DNA of 64,000 nt from Oscheius tipulae (GCA_037178975.1 JASJZH010000006.1:6200001-6264000), one strand, 5' to 3'. Positions 26,372 through 39,262 are shown, counted from the stretch's first letter. Notes: generated by a model from the letters alone, not told the origin. Numbers and translations are program-made.

Positions 26372-27596
26372 ATGGTTCGCTTATTGTTAGCCGTTCTCTT
26401 TCTGTCCTTGGGTAAAAACATCTACACTGTTACAACAGAAATTTAAAAGTTCAGGCTGCGCTGCCAACCCTTGTACTTTCTCTTACGGTAACTACCATGT
26501 CACCTACGGGATGAGAGACGACTCTGTACATTTTCGTGTCTCTCTGAGCGGAATCCCACATGGGTATTCTGGCTGGACAGCAATCGGGTTCGGACAGCAC
26601 ATGGTTTCTTTATAATAACCTAAATAATATGATTAACCTCAGAGCACTGGAATCGACGTGATCGTCATTCGTCTGATGAATGGAAGAGTTATTGTTACTG
26701 ATGAGTTTGTGCAAGGATTCCAGTCCCCTTATCCTGACAGGGTAGGTTCTGAGAGACTGTCCGAAACCCTTTTCTAAATAGCCTTTTTAAAAAATTTTCT
26801 GTATCCGGAGCAGCTTTATTATTCGCCTCGAAAACGGCGAAGCTAAACATTTTGTGTAAATAACTTGTCATATTTATCCTCTCGAATATTTGTTTCGAGA
26901 GAGTTTGCTATCCTACGGTATTTTTTCCGCCTAATGTGTTATTTTGGTATAGCTTCTCGACGAAGAACAACTGTGTTCACCAAATTCGATGTTATCAGTT
27001 CATCGAGTAAGTTTGGCTATTTGCAAAAACTAAAGTGAATTAGTTTTCTAGCAAACAGCTGGTCAAGGACTAATTGTAACCGGTTATTTTTTGAATAGTT
27101 CATTACAGCCCTCTGCTTCTATAGCTATAAATCAACACCCCATAAGGCTAAACACGTTTGTCTTTAGGGGGCATAAATGACCCCAAGAAGCAACATTCTT
27201 TAAAGCGACGACTTTTTTAAGCGTCTGTCGCCTGTGGCGAGAAGCCTTTTGCAACGTGTTCAAAGAATGTTTTGCATGCGAGACTGTTCGTGGTCAAGCG
27301 AAAGTTGATTGCGGGAATTATTAGGAAAAACCGGACCGTCAAGGTTACTAAAGTTAAAAACTGTTTAGGTGAATAATGTGATCACGAGAGAGGCTAGCTG
27401 GGCCAATGGACAAGTTGTTGCTTCTTTTTCGAGACAGTTGAACACCGGAGAATATCCTTATGACGCGTCTTTGGGAGGCTGCTCCAACTGGCTCTTCGCT
27501 GCCAACATCAACAGAATGAGCCCACAAGGACATCTATACCATCATACACAGACCCCGATCTCTCAGACAGTCTGTCTCCAACAATGCCGCGTGTAG
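26372..27596 (+). CDS. Secreted single-DOMON-domain protein
   Basis: The signal peptide MVRLLLAVLFLSLG is split from the next exon by a short intron. The mature part begins CAANPCTFSYGNYHVTYGM and carries the hallmark DOMON core HGYSGWTAIGFGQHM, followed by STGIDVIVIRLMNGRVIVTD and a conserved second half (WANGQVVASFSRQLNTGE, NWLFAANINRMSPQGHLYHH). It ends QQCRV, stop at 27594-27596. DOMON domains bind haem or sugar in secreted or membrane redox proteins. No Cu-monooxygenase or cytochrome b561 part is present, so this is a stand-alone domain of about 165 residues, as in several nematode proteins. The third intron (26742-27368) is about 630 bp, unusually long here. A poly(A) signal is at 27635-27640. 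Confidence 0.8.
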
Positions 27597-27634
27597 TCAT
27601 AATGCTTTATTCATATATCTGTACAGAAATTCCC

Positions 27635-27640
27635 AATAAA
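27635..27640 (+). terminator. DOMON gene poly(A) signal
   Basis: AATAAA about 40 bp after the stop codon at 27596. Confidence 0.65.
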
Positions 27641-27806
27641 CTCTAGAACCCGGATTTTAGAAGAGAGATTTGCTAAAGGGAAAGTCTACACGTCAATTGG
27701 GGCAACGTTTGAGATGGTTAACGATATCGTCAGAACCGTATAGAGAAGATAGAGTTTCTAACGAGATTCTCGAAAACTATGTGACACGTGGAAAATGCAC
27801 AAATAT

Positions 27807-30800
27807 TTAAAGATCCCAACTAAATAGACTGTGTTTTACGAGCATGTCTGTCACTCCTTGTTTCAGCGGTTCATCCGTGCTTTGTCTGTCTTGGGAACCA
27901 ACTGCTGCTGAGACCAGTTTCTTCTTAGACACATTCAGTAGCTGCAAACTTGTTAAGTGATCAAAGTTAAACTTACTCCTGCTCCAAGGATGGTTTTCTT
28001 CTTCTTCTTCTCGCTGCCCTCAATCTCAAAGTCCATGCTCAGATTGAAAGAGAACTGTGCAAGCAGCCTCAGTTCACATTTGATCTAAACCAGCTAATTG
28101 ATGAGTACTTCTTTTTAATCAAAACCTGTCTCCAAGCAGGAGTTCGTATGAAGGCCCAGGAGTGGTAGTACTTATTGCGAATGTGTTCCTGCTTGAATTG
28201 GCTGCACAGCAGTTCGAACCACAAGTGAAGACATTGTTCATTTACACCTAACGCTAATAGGGATCTTAAAACCGGCGCCTTTTCTTCCCTAGGACACAGT
28301 TCACCTTAGTTTGATGTCTGGGTGGGCACTGACGTCATTGTGTGAATCGTTGATTTGTTGAACCGAACGAAACAGCAGCTCTTCGGCAGTAAGTATTTTG
28401 CCGTCTTGGTCCAATTTGAAGGTGTTACAGAGTGTCAGACGGGAATAGACGGCATTCAGGTGTCCTTCAACGATGTGGTTAGCTATCTCTTCTGAAATAA
28501 TCCTTGCTGTGTTGTTCCATTTTAATGTCCAACAACAATTTGAATCACTTACCTATGAACAGCCATGGATGATAGGACGTTGACGGATAGATAACACTTT
28601 CCCGTATTCCATGATCCATAATTTGTCGGAAACTATTTGCTAGTCGTCCTGGGTAAACGCGATACAAAAAGCAAGCAACTGTTCCACCTCTGATGTATTC
28701 CGTGATTTCGGGACAGACCATCTCATCACCGTAAACTGTGTAGTTCTTCCCTCGTTCATCCACAACTTCAACAAATTTTGCAGGAAACCACCCTCGTAGT
28801 CCGTTTACTTCTCCAACCCAACAATGTTCATCTTTCTCACAGATGACGGTAATCAGGTCGTTTTTCCTGAAATTTCCTGATAAAACAGTATGAAGAAAAA
28901 GTAACCTGAAGCCCAGCTCATCTTCGTCTTGTCTTGCAAAATCCAAAAGCGCTCTTGCTCGTTTTCTTCCTTCTCTCCGACCTGCCAAGAAGTTTGCCTC
29001 ATCTTTTGAATGCGATTCAGGACTATAGTCAGCCTAAAAGATATAGTAAAAGCTTTAAAGATAACTTTACCTGAGTATTGATGTTCATTTCCATTTTATC
29101 GTCGCAGTTAATGAAATATCTGCATATTTGAGAGACTGACTCTTTGAGGTCAACCATGATTTCCGTTTGACGGACATTTTTCGATTTTGGATCGTTGTCG
29201 ACCTGAAAATCATAACAGTATTTTGAGCGTTCACTTTATAGCAACGATCTCGACAACAGCCGAACAGCATATATTGAAAAATGCGCGCTATTGAAGTAGC
29301 GACACCGCCAACAGAATGGTTCTCACGCTCCCACAGCGATTAATGTTGTTTCACTTTCTCTCACCGACTCTTTTGAGTGGAATATCTGCTTTATGATGCT
29401 CTTGGATCTTGCCAACTTCCTCTTCTGCATCGTCTGCTTAGGTAGATTGGTATTTGTGGCAGTATTGACTATCATTCCCTGGTCTGCCATCAAAATAGCC
29501 TAAAAAGATCTTGAAGAAATTTACGCAAAACTGCACCTGATGCTTTTTCCGCAGTTCGGCCACAACATGGTCAGTGATTGTGAATTCGAAGGAAGTCATA
29601 TACTCGGCCAGTTGGTCAATCGATTCAATCTAAAATACGGGTGTGAATTTTTGCCAAATGGTGATACTTGAGCTGGAATTTGGCTGAGCGCATTGAACAC
29701 GTCAGCCGAGGACTGCGTCGATCTACCAAGCTCCACAATTCCATCTTCTTTCATTTTGAAAAGTGAGATCAGAAGCTAAAATCAGAAGTTAAAGTTAAAG
29801 AAGTTTCCAAGTTTTTACCCGAAAAACGGCCGTGCACCCGTAAAGAAAAAGTAGATCCCAGACTCGAAGCAGTACTCGTATTGGTAATACTGATGCAAAC
29901 ATTGAAAGCAGCCAGTTAACTGTTATTAAGCTCATCTGAATTTTTTCTAGAAACAAAGCTTTTAGACCTACCTCAACATCCAGTTCTTCTACACACCTAC
30001 TGAGATCGTTAACGTGAGTTTTCACCAACTGTCGAGTTACTCGTTCATCAGCCTAAAGTTGTACCACAAGTAAGCAGAGCATAGTATTTTACTTGTACTC
30101 CAAGCTGCGTTTGACTGTAGAAGTTTGGAGGTAGAATGTCTTCCACAAGAGCTGCCATAATCCAAAATGTTGTTTCTTCGGAACATATAAGCAGCAAGTT
30201 GGCAGCAATGACACCTGGGGGAAGATTGTGTACTACTACCAAATTATCTTACCCATTCCATCAGAGTAACCAATGTCCGGGTAGAGAAAGACTATAGACT
30301 TCAAGATTCGCCTCAAAGTATCTATTCCGTTCGAGTTTTTCCTTCGAAAACAGACATTATTGGGAAGTGTTCTCAGTAAGCTTCTTTCAATTTGTACACC
30401 TGAAGAATACATGAAAAAGAAGACTTACTTACCTATAGATGGCTTGTCCAGAGCTGATTGTCTCAAGACATCTTCATAGGAATACGGAATCTCCTTCTTC
30501 TTTTTCATTCCTCCACTAAGACGAAACCATAGATACGGTCGCATAGAATGGGGAATACCTAGTTATTTTTAAATATTAGAAGACAAATATAAGCATACCT
30601 CCATACTTCACAAGTTCTTCCAACTTGTCTCTATTCAGTTTATCGACATCCACTTGAGACCACTTCAGTCCCAGCTTGACATCGCTGTGTGAATTCTCAA
30701 GCAAAGATATAAATTTCAACCTGGAATGGCAGTCATAAAGCAAACATCGGTTGGGAAAGACAAACTTGTGAGCGCCGTCTTCCAGACTCTTACTGCTGCC

Positions 30801-31172
30801 AGGTGTTGACGGCTCTCCCTGAGAGTTGAATCCAAAATCGTCAAATCTCGAAGAGCACAGTTAAAATAAAGTCCAATACTTACTTTTCATTTGGGTCCTC
30901 GAAATATGAGGGAAGAATAGTAGTTGTTATAGCGGACAATGGTCTTCCATCCAAAGAAAAAATAGATTCATGCACGGCAGAGTCAGACTAGAGCAGGTAA
31001 ACATTAGTCAATGGAGGTTTACCTCTTTAGAAGTTTCAGCTATTTTTCGTGCTTGAGGCACGTAACCGTTGTCTTCATCGTCACTAACTACTGCGTCAGC
31101 ATATTTGGCATCAGATCCTAGAGCCCTTTTCATAAAATTGTGGGTTCACTTACCATGTTTATATTTAGCCAT
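27807..31172 (-). CDS. SGSM3: SGSM3 homologue (TBC-SH3-RUN protein) with altered TBC fingers
   Basis: The domain order is that of small G protein signalling modulator 3 (RUTBC3): TBC, then SH3, then RUN. The start is MAKYKHG at 31172, just downstream of a TTGTTTTAG acceptor. GGIPHSMRPYLWFRLSGG opens the TBC domain, which continues with QIERSLLRTLP, YPDIGYSDGMGVIAANLLL and LVEDILPPNFYS. The SH3 domain (RARALLDFARQDEDELGF, DEHCWVGEVNGLRGWFP) is near 28750-28970. The RUN domain follows, with HPWLFIG, and the C-terminus TDMLVKHSLFSWDL closely matches vertebrate SGSM3. TBC proteins stimulate Rab GTP hydrolysis through IxxDxxR and YxQG. Here these read IERSLLR and YSDG, so the Asp and the catalytic Gln are replaced and GAP activity is doubtful. 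It may instead act as a Rab or RAP scaffold. Confidence 0.88.
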
Positions 31173-31475
31173 AAACAGATATTCAACAGAGCCGGAAGAC
31201 ACTAAAACAAGATCATTTAGGAAATTTATTGCAACAAAAACGAGACAAGACTAAAATGGGCAGCTTGATTTTAACTCTGGAAGCATCAGTTCATATGGCA
31301 TCTGCGTGGGAAAATGAGCACGTCCAGTAATGATTCCAGGGAGGCCGCGCCGCATACGCCTCGCTTGGTTGAAGCTGTCGATAAGCGTAAAAGCCTGAAG
31401 TGCCAGGAAAAGAGGAAATGAGCCCGTAAGGAATGGACAATGACCCGATAATGGTAGGACTACTACGTATTTTGA
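31173..31475. other. Short spacer between two same-strand genes
   Basis: About 300 bp separate the metallophosphoesterase stop from the SGSM3 start, both on the minus strand. The acceptor TTGTTTTAG on the minus strand at about 31202-31210 could be a trans-splice site. An operon is possible but not shown. Confidence 0.4.
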
Positions 31476-33263
31476 CTAGACTCGTAGTACGGGCACAATA
31501 TCAATGTCGATAATCTCACAAGCTCCGAACATTTTGATTGGGGGACCGAAAAAGTTCACTCCGGCTGATACATAGACGTAGGCACCGGTTCCAGTGTGCT
31601 GGTACAGCCCTCTGAAAGCATTTTATTGTTTGCGACATCGTGCTCTCTACCTTGTGAAGACGTTGGCTATGTACACAATTGGAGCGAGAACATACATCTG
31701 ACCGCCATGTGTGTGACCTGCAATCAAATTGATGAGCCAATACTTTCTAATGGATACCTGATAAGATGAGGTCGACTTTGTTGCTGACCAATGGGTCGTT
31801 TAACACGATTCCGGCAGCGTTCGGCTGATGTGCAAGCAGAATAACGGAATCGCTTTGATTGCAGCCTCCAAGAGCTCGCTTTGAGTCCATTCCATGGCCA
31901 ATGAAACTGCAGTTTATGGGTTGAAGCAAAATCATGGTTCTTACTGAGATCGTGCCGCGAACAGATCGTCTGTACCGGCTACACAAACGATGTTCTCTTC
32001 ATACTTGAATCGGGAGAACTCGTTATGTAGTACGGTAATGTTGCAGTTTCTCAGGAACTGGAACCATTCATCCACATTACCATGCATGTACTCGTGATTA
32101 CCTGATACGTAATATCCAAAAATATAGACTATATCTTACCGGTAGCAAAGAAAACTCCAATTTTAGGCTTCAGATCGCAAAGAGGCTGAGCTGCATCTTT
32201 CAAGTCCCTCACAAACCCATCTGCCAAATCTCCGGAAATAGCGACGATATCTGCAATCCGATTGTGTGTGATTCACACAAAGCACAAAGCACACAAAGTG
32301 TACGTACCTGGCTTAAGCTGGTTCGTGAGTTCCACAATTCGTTCCATTCTGTGTCTTCCAACTGTTGGACCCATGTGGATATCTGATAAGAGAGCTACTT
32401 TGAAGGGGTGTGTATTCTCAGAAAACTTCTGAAACAAAACTTTTCAGTTGTTCAGTATATCATACCCTCATCGGAACTGTCACTTTTGTGTACACTGGAT
32501 CTCTGAATGTCGAATATAGTCCTCCCAAAATGAAGAGTACAGCACAAAACGCCGACATTAAAGAGTACTGATCTCTGCTTGACGTGATGTGACTGAACAC
32601 ACTAATGTTGAAATTTTGTGACTTGGCGTACAAACCTGTTCGTCTGAGGAAAGAGTCCAATTTTCAAAAATCCACTGCTAATAAGATGAATAGCATCTGC
32701 CAAAAGAAGGAACAAGGCGACGTGTAGATACAGAGCCAAAGCTGTCAGACTCATAACGGCGAGAATATGAGGATTGGTTCCTCAAACAAGCTCAAAAAGA
32801 AAGGAAAATGATACCTACCTATTAAAATAAAGTAGAATGCGAATGAAACGTGAGCTAGAGCCAAAAACATGAAGATTGCAGCCTTTGCTACATCTTGAAT
32901 GCATATCGTCCGCCACCGTAGCCTTGCCGGTGCGACACTGGTAGGGTCGAAGATTCTAATAAGGGAACCTTTATTTAAATCAATCGTTACTTACCGTACT
33001 GCTGAACTCAGTCTCTTCCAGATATAGTAAGAAGACCCCAGCATTAGGCATTCCCACAATGTAATATGATGCATTCGGACTAGACGGTAGTAAGCGACTC
33101 CGTGCCAAGACTTTCGGAGTACAATGAATACCGCTTGGATGGCTAGAATGATTCCTAGAACCACTAGTCTACTAGGAGAGCATCGGGACATGATTTGACA
33201 GCTGTGGGAACTGCTCACATTTGAAGAGGCTGGCTCTGCTGACTTGCGAATAGTTATCGGCAT
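31476..33263 (-). CDS. Polytopic membrane protein with calcineurin-like metallophosphoesterase domain (TMPPE-like)
   Basis: The N-terminal half holds several hydrophobic segments (VVLGIILAIQAVFIVL; AAIFMFLALAHVSFAFYFIL; ILAVMSLTALALYLHVALFL; and a segment near SLMSAFCAVLFILGGLYSTF). The C-terminal half has all metal-binding motifs of the calcineurin-like fold: LLSDIHMGPTVG (DxH), ISGDLADG (GD), ATGNHEYMHG (GNHE), LLAHQP and LSGHTHGGQMY (GHxH). This matches animal TMPPE and bacterial YkuE-type enzymes, which are lipid- or phosphoester-directed. The catalytic set looks intact. The ATG at 33263 is used because the same frame has a stop about 10 codons upstream. The stop codon is at 31478-31476. 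Substrate unknown. It is followed closely on the same strand by SGSM3. Confidence 0.85.
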
Positions 33264-35010
33264 CCAACAATCGTGTCGGGGCCCAGTCTCCTATTGATAC
33301 TTGACTATAAGTCAAACCTGTAATACTCACTTTTAGTCTTTTCCAAGGCAAAAGAAAATGTGGAGAAGGGCAATATAGCAATACCAATCGACTATGCCGC
33401 CTGGTCGGCACTTTTATTGAGCTCCGAGTCGTCCATTGCTAAGAAACTCTCATAGGAGCATAAGCAATAACTTTCTTTTTACAATTAATCAAAACAGTAG
33501 CTTGCTAACTCAAAAAGTTTCTTTTTACATTAGTTTGACTTGTCTTGACAGAAAAGTCCACACATATTGTCAAGTGGTATCCCAGATTAGAGTTGACTTG
33601 TGTCGCAGACGGACGCCTCTTGCAAATTGTAAAGGTAGGATATGAAACATGTAGAAGAAGATTTGGACACTTAAATAGCATTGCAGTTTTCGCCATTATA
33701 ATGGTACAAGTATAAGCGGTGGATGTTCTTCTATTTATCCGTCCGTGAAAGAACGCCCAACAGTTCAAAAAGTTTCACACTCAAAATGGAGAGAGATAGA
33801 GATACAATACTATCCTTGGGACACGCCTTCTTCAATGAAAGTTTGTAAAACGTGATTTACTTTGATGTGCATTGAGAAATAGTTGACTAAGACTTTGAGT
33901 TTCACGAGTTAGGGAAGGTTCAGTAGAAAACCTGTTGTTTTCAACATGAGACTGATGTGTTGATCTACTACTGTGAACTGGACCAGTTTTTTGACACGTC
34001 ATGCCCAGAAAAACTAGGTTGGAACTACTTTTATTATATTAGATAATCTTCTCTAGTAAAAACTAGTTAAGAAAGAATTGGTATGATACTGTTAGGGTAT
34101 CAGATAGTAAATCTGCCTTTCCGTAGGAGTTCTGTCCGAGCTGTGTAAGCTGAAATGCGGTAATGTTTGAAACCGAAAAGTATTTCTCACACAATTCTAA
34201 ACGAAAAGCGTACACATTAGCATAAGGTTATTTATATCAGGGAACCATATCTGCCTTCCAGTTTTTAAGCGATTGAGAAGCGAAGTCCAAGTGAAGAGGT
34301 GCCTTGCGAGAACCACAGACAGTGCAGAATTCGGTACTCTTCTACTGTCAGAGGTTGCCACAACTTGCACAGTCTGAAAAAAGTTTTTCTCTAATTCCTG
34401 ATGCAACATACACAGTGAATTCAGGACAGATCAGACATTAATTGTGTCTAGAGTTGTACCCAGCTCTGGAAAAAACTACATGAGAATGTGAAAAAGAAGA
34501 ACGGGGACGTGAATAGGACTACTGAGAAATTGATTGTTTGTTAAACTCTAGTGAGCCTCGTCAAGCCGGACTTATCACAGGTTTCCATAGAAATCTTCGG
34601 AGGCGCCGCATGGAGCAGCTTAGACAAGATATATTGGTCGCAGTCATAAAGCAAAGCAAACTATACGGATTTTTAGATGAAGCCCCTTAATGAACGGCTG
34701 GATAATGACACAGAAAAGTGAGCAGAGAATGTACATGCTCGATTAGCAGGCAATGGGTCCAAAAGTGAAGTCGGAGGGTACTCGCCAGGTTTACAACTAC
34801 ATCCTTGTTGATTCCCACAGCCGCCGGCAGCAGGTGGCATTCCTCTTGGCTCCTTGTAACAAAAACGTGTTAAAACAATAGCCGGCTATTCTTTTAAGTT
34901 CATTAAGAGCACCAACATGGAGCAATCTTTATCACAATTTAACAACCCCGCAATGAGAAACCCTAATATACATATACACTGAGTCATTCGGCAAGAAAAG
35001 ATCATAAATA
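33264..35010. other. Intergenic region between TXNDC11 and the phosphoesterase
   Basis: About 1.75 kb of AT-rich sequence between two minus-strand genes. Only short ORFs with no recognisable content were seen, so it probably holds the phosphoesterase promoter and the TXNDC11 3' UTR. Confidence 0.5.
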
Positions 35011-38000
35011 TCACAACTGCGATGATGCAAAAATACTGCTCATATGCTCCGACTTGAGCAACCTGTCGATAGCTGCCTCTTTTATGCCGTCCACTTTTGT
35101 GCCCGAAGAAATTGCCCGCAACAGTGATCTCATTGAAGATAATTGATGAATTTTACTAAAAAAAGGGAGGTACGTAAAGTTTAAAGGCTCACTTACTAAT
35201 CTCTCCACTTCAAAATCTTCTCTGGATTCTTGACTACGATAGAACTTCGGAGCTCTTTCTGTATCTTCTCCGCTTGTCTTTGTAGCTTGTGTGCATTCCT
35301 TGAAAAAGAATTCGTAATGTTTTCAATCTGATACCTTGATAAACACCTTCCATCACAATTTAGTAGTGATATTTTCCATCGTAGCTTCTGAGAACACCGG
35401 GAAACGATGAAAGAGATCAAGTTTGGCATCGTGATTGGAAGCATCTCTGGATACTTCCAGCTAACATCTCTTCTGAACAAAATTTTGTCGTGAAAACGGA
35501 AATTTCACTAGCCTTCCAGCCAGGAACAGTACAATAGATGGGACAGCTTCAAAGTTGAAGTTGTACGGTAGCTCATTCTTAGAAACATCAATGCTGAAAA
35601 ATTTGTTTGTGCATCAAAGAGTATAAAACCCACGTATAGAACTTGATAAGGTCCTTAGTTCGGCTGAAGTACTGGGAGAGCGTATGGACTGTGTAGAGAA
35701 CAGATGTAGACGGACCGTGCCATCCTCCTCCGGTAAAGAAAACGAGCTGATCAATTGTTGAGTTCCCGTTGTCCACCAGAGTCAAGAACGCCTCCCTAGT
35801 CAGTTTTGATAACAGCTCCTGGCTCTTGATTATTTCATGCATCTCAATCTTTTCCGTCGTTGTATTGAATCTGGACAAAATAATTACTGTTTGTTATATC
35901 TTACTTCGGAACCGTGTTCGTCTCATCCAACATCAGATCGTTCAGCAAGTTCCCGTGATAGTCGTGTACAAATCGTTGAAGAGAAGCTTGAGACAGATTT
36001 TCATTCATTACGACAAACAGTTCCTTTGAAGTGTCCACAATCAAGGCCAGGGGCTTCTGCAAGAAGGAAAATACAAAACCAAAACGGAGAACACACCTTA
36101 TAGCCTTCAATACCCCACTTCTTTAACAAAAACTGCTCCGTGTTGCTATCAATGACGGCGAACTGAAGCGAATCGTTTCTAGTGCATCCAACTGCTTGTA
36201 TTGTTGCAGACGCATTTGACTCTTCAGCGAACGGACTGCTCGAGCTCTAAAAAAGAGACAATACTGGCGTGGAACAAATACTAAACTCACATTTAGTTTG
36301 TAGTCGTAATATACAGCCGATTTGTAGCGAAGACATTGGCGGACAAGGTTCTTCTGCTTGAGTTTTATACGCTCATGCTCTGGAATATCTGCTCTACTAA
36401 CTTTTGAAAAAAAATTTCACCAATTGACTTTTGCGTATCGGACATGTAAGGCTCTGTGAGTTTCTCGTAGCTAGAACAACAACTGTGAACAAGTTGGCCT
36501 GTAGGAAAGGTGTTTGAAAGCTGGAATGTGCTCATACCGGCTGGCAAAACGCGGAGAGGAGTACAGGCTGGCTGTAGAGGCAGAACTTCTTCAATCCAGT
36601 GTTTTCGTTGTTTCGGAGACTCTTCTTCATCTTCCCATCGGTATTTAGCACTGGAAGCACAAGCCATATTCCAATCAACTGATAGTAGAAGGGACCGACA
36701 ACATCCGTCAAGCTACAAGCGTACAAATAAAGGTCAATTTTAGACTACAAACCTGAATAGGATCCGTTTCCAACTCTTCGCATGCTAATTGATCAGAAGC
36801 TACTGTTTTGATCCGAGTACTCAAGAAACTTGGCTTCCCTTGTGCCAGAACTTTAATATCGCACTTCCAGTAATCTTCAGACAGCTGAAGAAATATTACC
36901 AAAAGTATAAAAACTATATACTTTTGAAAACAAAACAATCTCGTCTTGTTGATGGTACATGGGTTCTAGTGGAGTGACAAGGAACAAGACCGGAGACCTT
37001 TTCAACAGATCAAAGACATGACTTCTTGTGTGAATCTCTTGGTATTCTGAACAAGAAGTATACTAACTATGTAATAACACCCACTCGTAATGTAGTGCAC
37101 TTCGCTATCAGTACGAGAATGCTTTCTAGCAAATTCCATGATGTTGATAGCTGATTGATGTCGCCCCATTGGCCAAGTAACGGTCTCGTCTAGAAAAAGT
37201 ACTTGGCAAAGAAAGTCCCTACCAGATCCTCGAAGCAAGTGAATATCTCCTTCAAAACGAATACCTATCTGGGCAGCGACTTCCAAAGAATGGGTGGTGC
37301 AAATTGCAATAGCATCATTTTCTGTGAATGTTTGTTAAAACATCAGCATCTTACAACTTACGAGGGTTTCCATTTGCCAACATGAACCCTGCAGCAGCGT
37401 AAGCAGTGTAGTCACATGATGCAACCATATTCTAAAGAGCATTCATTTTAAAAATGGAGAATTCGTTTACCTGGAATGGAAAGTAACCAAGAAGGATTTT
37501 CTGATAGCTTGCTTGCAACTGCTCCAACTGTTCCGATGTTGTCAGTGGTATTAAATGATTCTGTAGCCTCACAACCCATCTAGAGTATTGCTCATGGTAG
37601 CAAATTTATAAGTTTACCTGTAAAGATGATCGGTCTCTGATGGCCCTGTATACATTACAGACGCTGTCTTCGAATAAGCAGCTATCACGGGATAGTTCAT
37701 TAACTTATATGAACTTCTACATAAGCTTCCAGGAGCCCAGCAGTTTATAGCAGTGAATGTTACCTGAAAAGTAAGAAAAAAAAAACACAATTTGCTCACT
37801 TTTCCTGGGACATGTAGAAACTTTGCAACCATTTGATACGGATGTTTCAATTGCATCGAGTAAGTGCTCCATGGAGAATAGAACATAACAATTAACAAAT
37901 CTGTCTTTGGCAGTAATCTGGAAAGTACTACTTTATAACTAGGGAAAAAACTAACAGGTCTGGCTTAGTGTTACCCGTGAAGTAGTCTTGTACATATGTA

Positions 38001-38688
38001 GAAGAGGAATTTGAGAAAAACGGTTTAGATTGTCGTGGTTTGAGGATTGTTGGTCTCGACATTGCTTCTCTATACACTGATAGTTATCAAACAAAGAAAA
38101 CTCACATTAGTGTGTTGTATATCTGACCAATGACTAGAAAACACGCGAATGCGAGAGTGATTCGCAACATAATTTTGGGGGAGAAGAACCAGTCCAAGCA
38201 GTTGACTATATCATGAAGAAGGGATCTTTGTCGAATGTAGATGACTGAAAATTGGCCACATTAGTAGAAAAAACAAACAATAGTAGTGCAATTGGAAAAG
38301 AATATGTGCCGACGGTTGCTGATAACATTTCGTGGGTGACGTGTGCATTGGAGGGCTATTCAGCTGTTTCGCCGAGTGCATACTGTGGTGCGGGCAAATT
38401 TCTTGCAGATAGGCTGCCAGCAACAAACAATACTCAAACATTGTGTACTCTTACTTTTTTGGTCTTCTCTTTCTCTTTCTTTAGCTTCTTCTGGTTTTCC
38501 CAAGTTCAAATCGTCGTCGTCTTCTTTGTCTTCCTCAAACTTCGCTAGTTCCTCAGCAATAATCTGGTCAATGAAGTCAGAATCGACACTATCCTCAGAA
38601 TCTAGAATAGAATTTCGGAGAGCGACAATAACCGGTTACCTTGACTAAGCTGATCTGAAGTCTCTTCGACAGTTTCGGCAGCTTCCAT
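35011..38688 (-). CDS. TXNDC11: TXNDC11 homologue, ER thioredoxin-like protein without CxxC cysteines
   Basis: The start at 38688 gives an acidic cytosolic leader (MEAAETVEETSDQLSQ, DSDFIDQIIAEELAKFEED), a linking exon (RQRSLLHDIVNCLDWFFSP) and one membrane anchor (MLRITLAFACFLVIGQIYN), joined in phase by two short introns. The lumenal part matches TXNDC11: IVMFYSPWSTYSMQLKHPYQ, VTFTAINCWAPGSLCRSSY, LLGYFPFQNMVASCDY, LALIVDTSKELFVVMNENL, a second thioredoxin fold (LVFFTGGGWHGPSTSVLY) and YPEMLPITMPNLISFIVSRC, then a Lys/Gln-rich coiled segment to the stop at 35013-35011. Human TXNDC11 has a CGFC site in its last domain. Here both active-site positions (SPWSTYS and TGGGWHGPS) lack cysteine, so redox exchange is unlikely and a chaperone or scaffold role with DUOX or ER degradation partners is inferred. 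Confidence 0.85.
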
Positions 38689-39262
38689 TAGTAGGATGCG
38701 TAAAGTGCAGGACCCATAGGGGTTCTTCCTGAGAATTTGATGCTTTTTCAGGCTTTCTTACGAGGCAGTAAACGTACAACCTGTGGAAACGAAAGCCTTG
38801 TTAACGTTTGTGTGAAAGTTCCTAAGCCACGCTGTACGCAGTCGGATTACCGTACCCAATTATTCCAGTCCTTTTTATTCAATGTTGCTGTTATTATTCT
38901 GCAGTTTCCGTAGCTTCTCAAACCGTTTTGTTCACGCTCAATATTGATTTTTGCGGTGGTCTAAAAGCACAAATGTTGTTTTCACAGAAAACAACATTTG
39001 TACCAGTGAATATTGTAGTTACTAGCACGAAACTTGTTTTATCTTTTGAGCAGCTTCGTTAAAAACATTGCTAGGAAAATAGCATAAAAGTGATGTTGCG
39101 AACAAAGGCAGTTAAATTCCTAGCAGGTCATTCAAACAAGCTTTTCTCAAATTGCTCTTTGGATAAGCAAAAGTATGATTTACTATAGGGAACTACTAAG
39201 AATCAGCCTCTTTCAAACCTTTGACTTTTTTCAGTTTATTCTTAGTTATTGGCTAATTTTAG
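38689..39262. promoter_or_regulatory. Divergent intergenic promoter region, TXNDC11 and NFRKB
   Basis: 574 bp separate two head-to-head start codons, so both promoters should lie here. It contains a near-perfect inverted repeat at 38969-39001: left arm ACAAATGTTGTTTTC, loop ACA, right arm GAAAACAACATTTGT. An acceptor-like TTTTAG directly precedes the NFRKB ATG. Confidence 0.5.
38969..39001. repeat. Perfect inverted repeat in a divergent promoter
   Basis: Arms ACAAATGTTGTTTTC and GAAAACAACATTTGT with an ACA loop: 15 paired bases without a mismatch between two divergent start codons. It could be a protein-binding palindrome or a cruciform. Confidence 0.85.

Noticed and set aside
25966-26421. 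A 151-codon ATG-started minus-strand ORF
   Set aside because: It overlaps, antisense, the signal-peptide exon of the DOMON gene and lacks any recognisable domain. It looks like a shadow frame.
26880-26905. CTCTCGAA...TTCGAGAG short hairpin in a DOMON intron
   Set aside because: An 8-bp stem is expected by chance in this much sequence.
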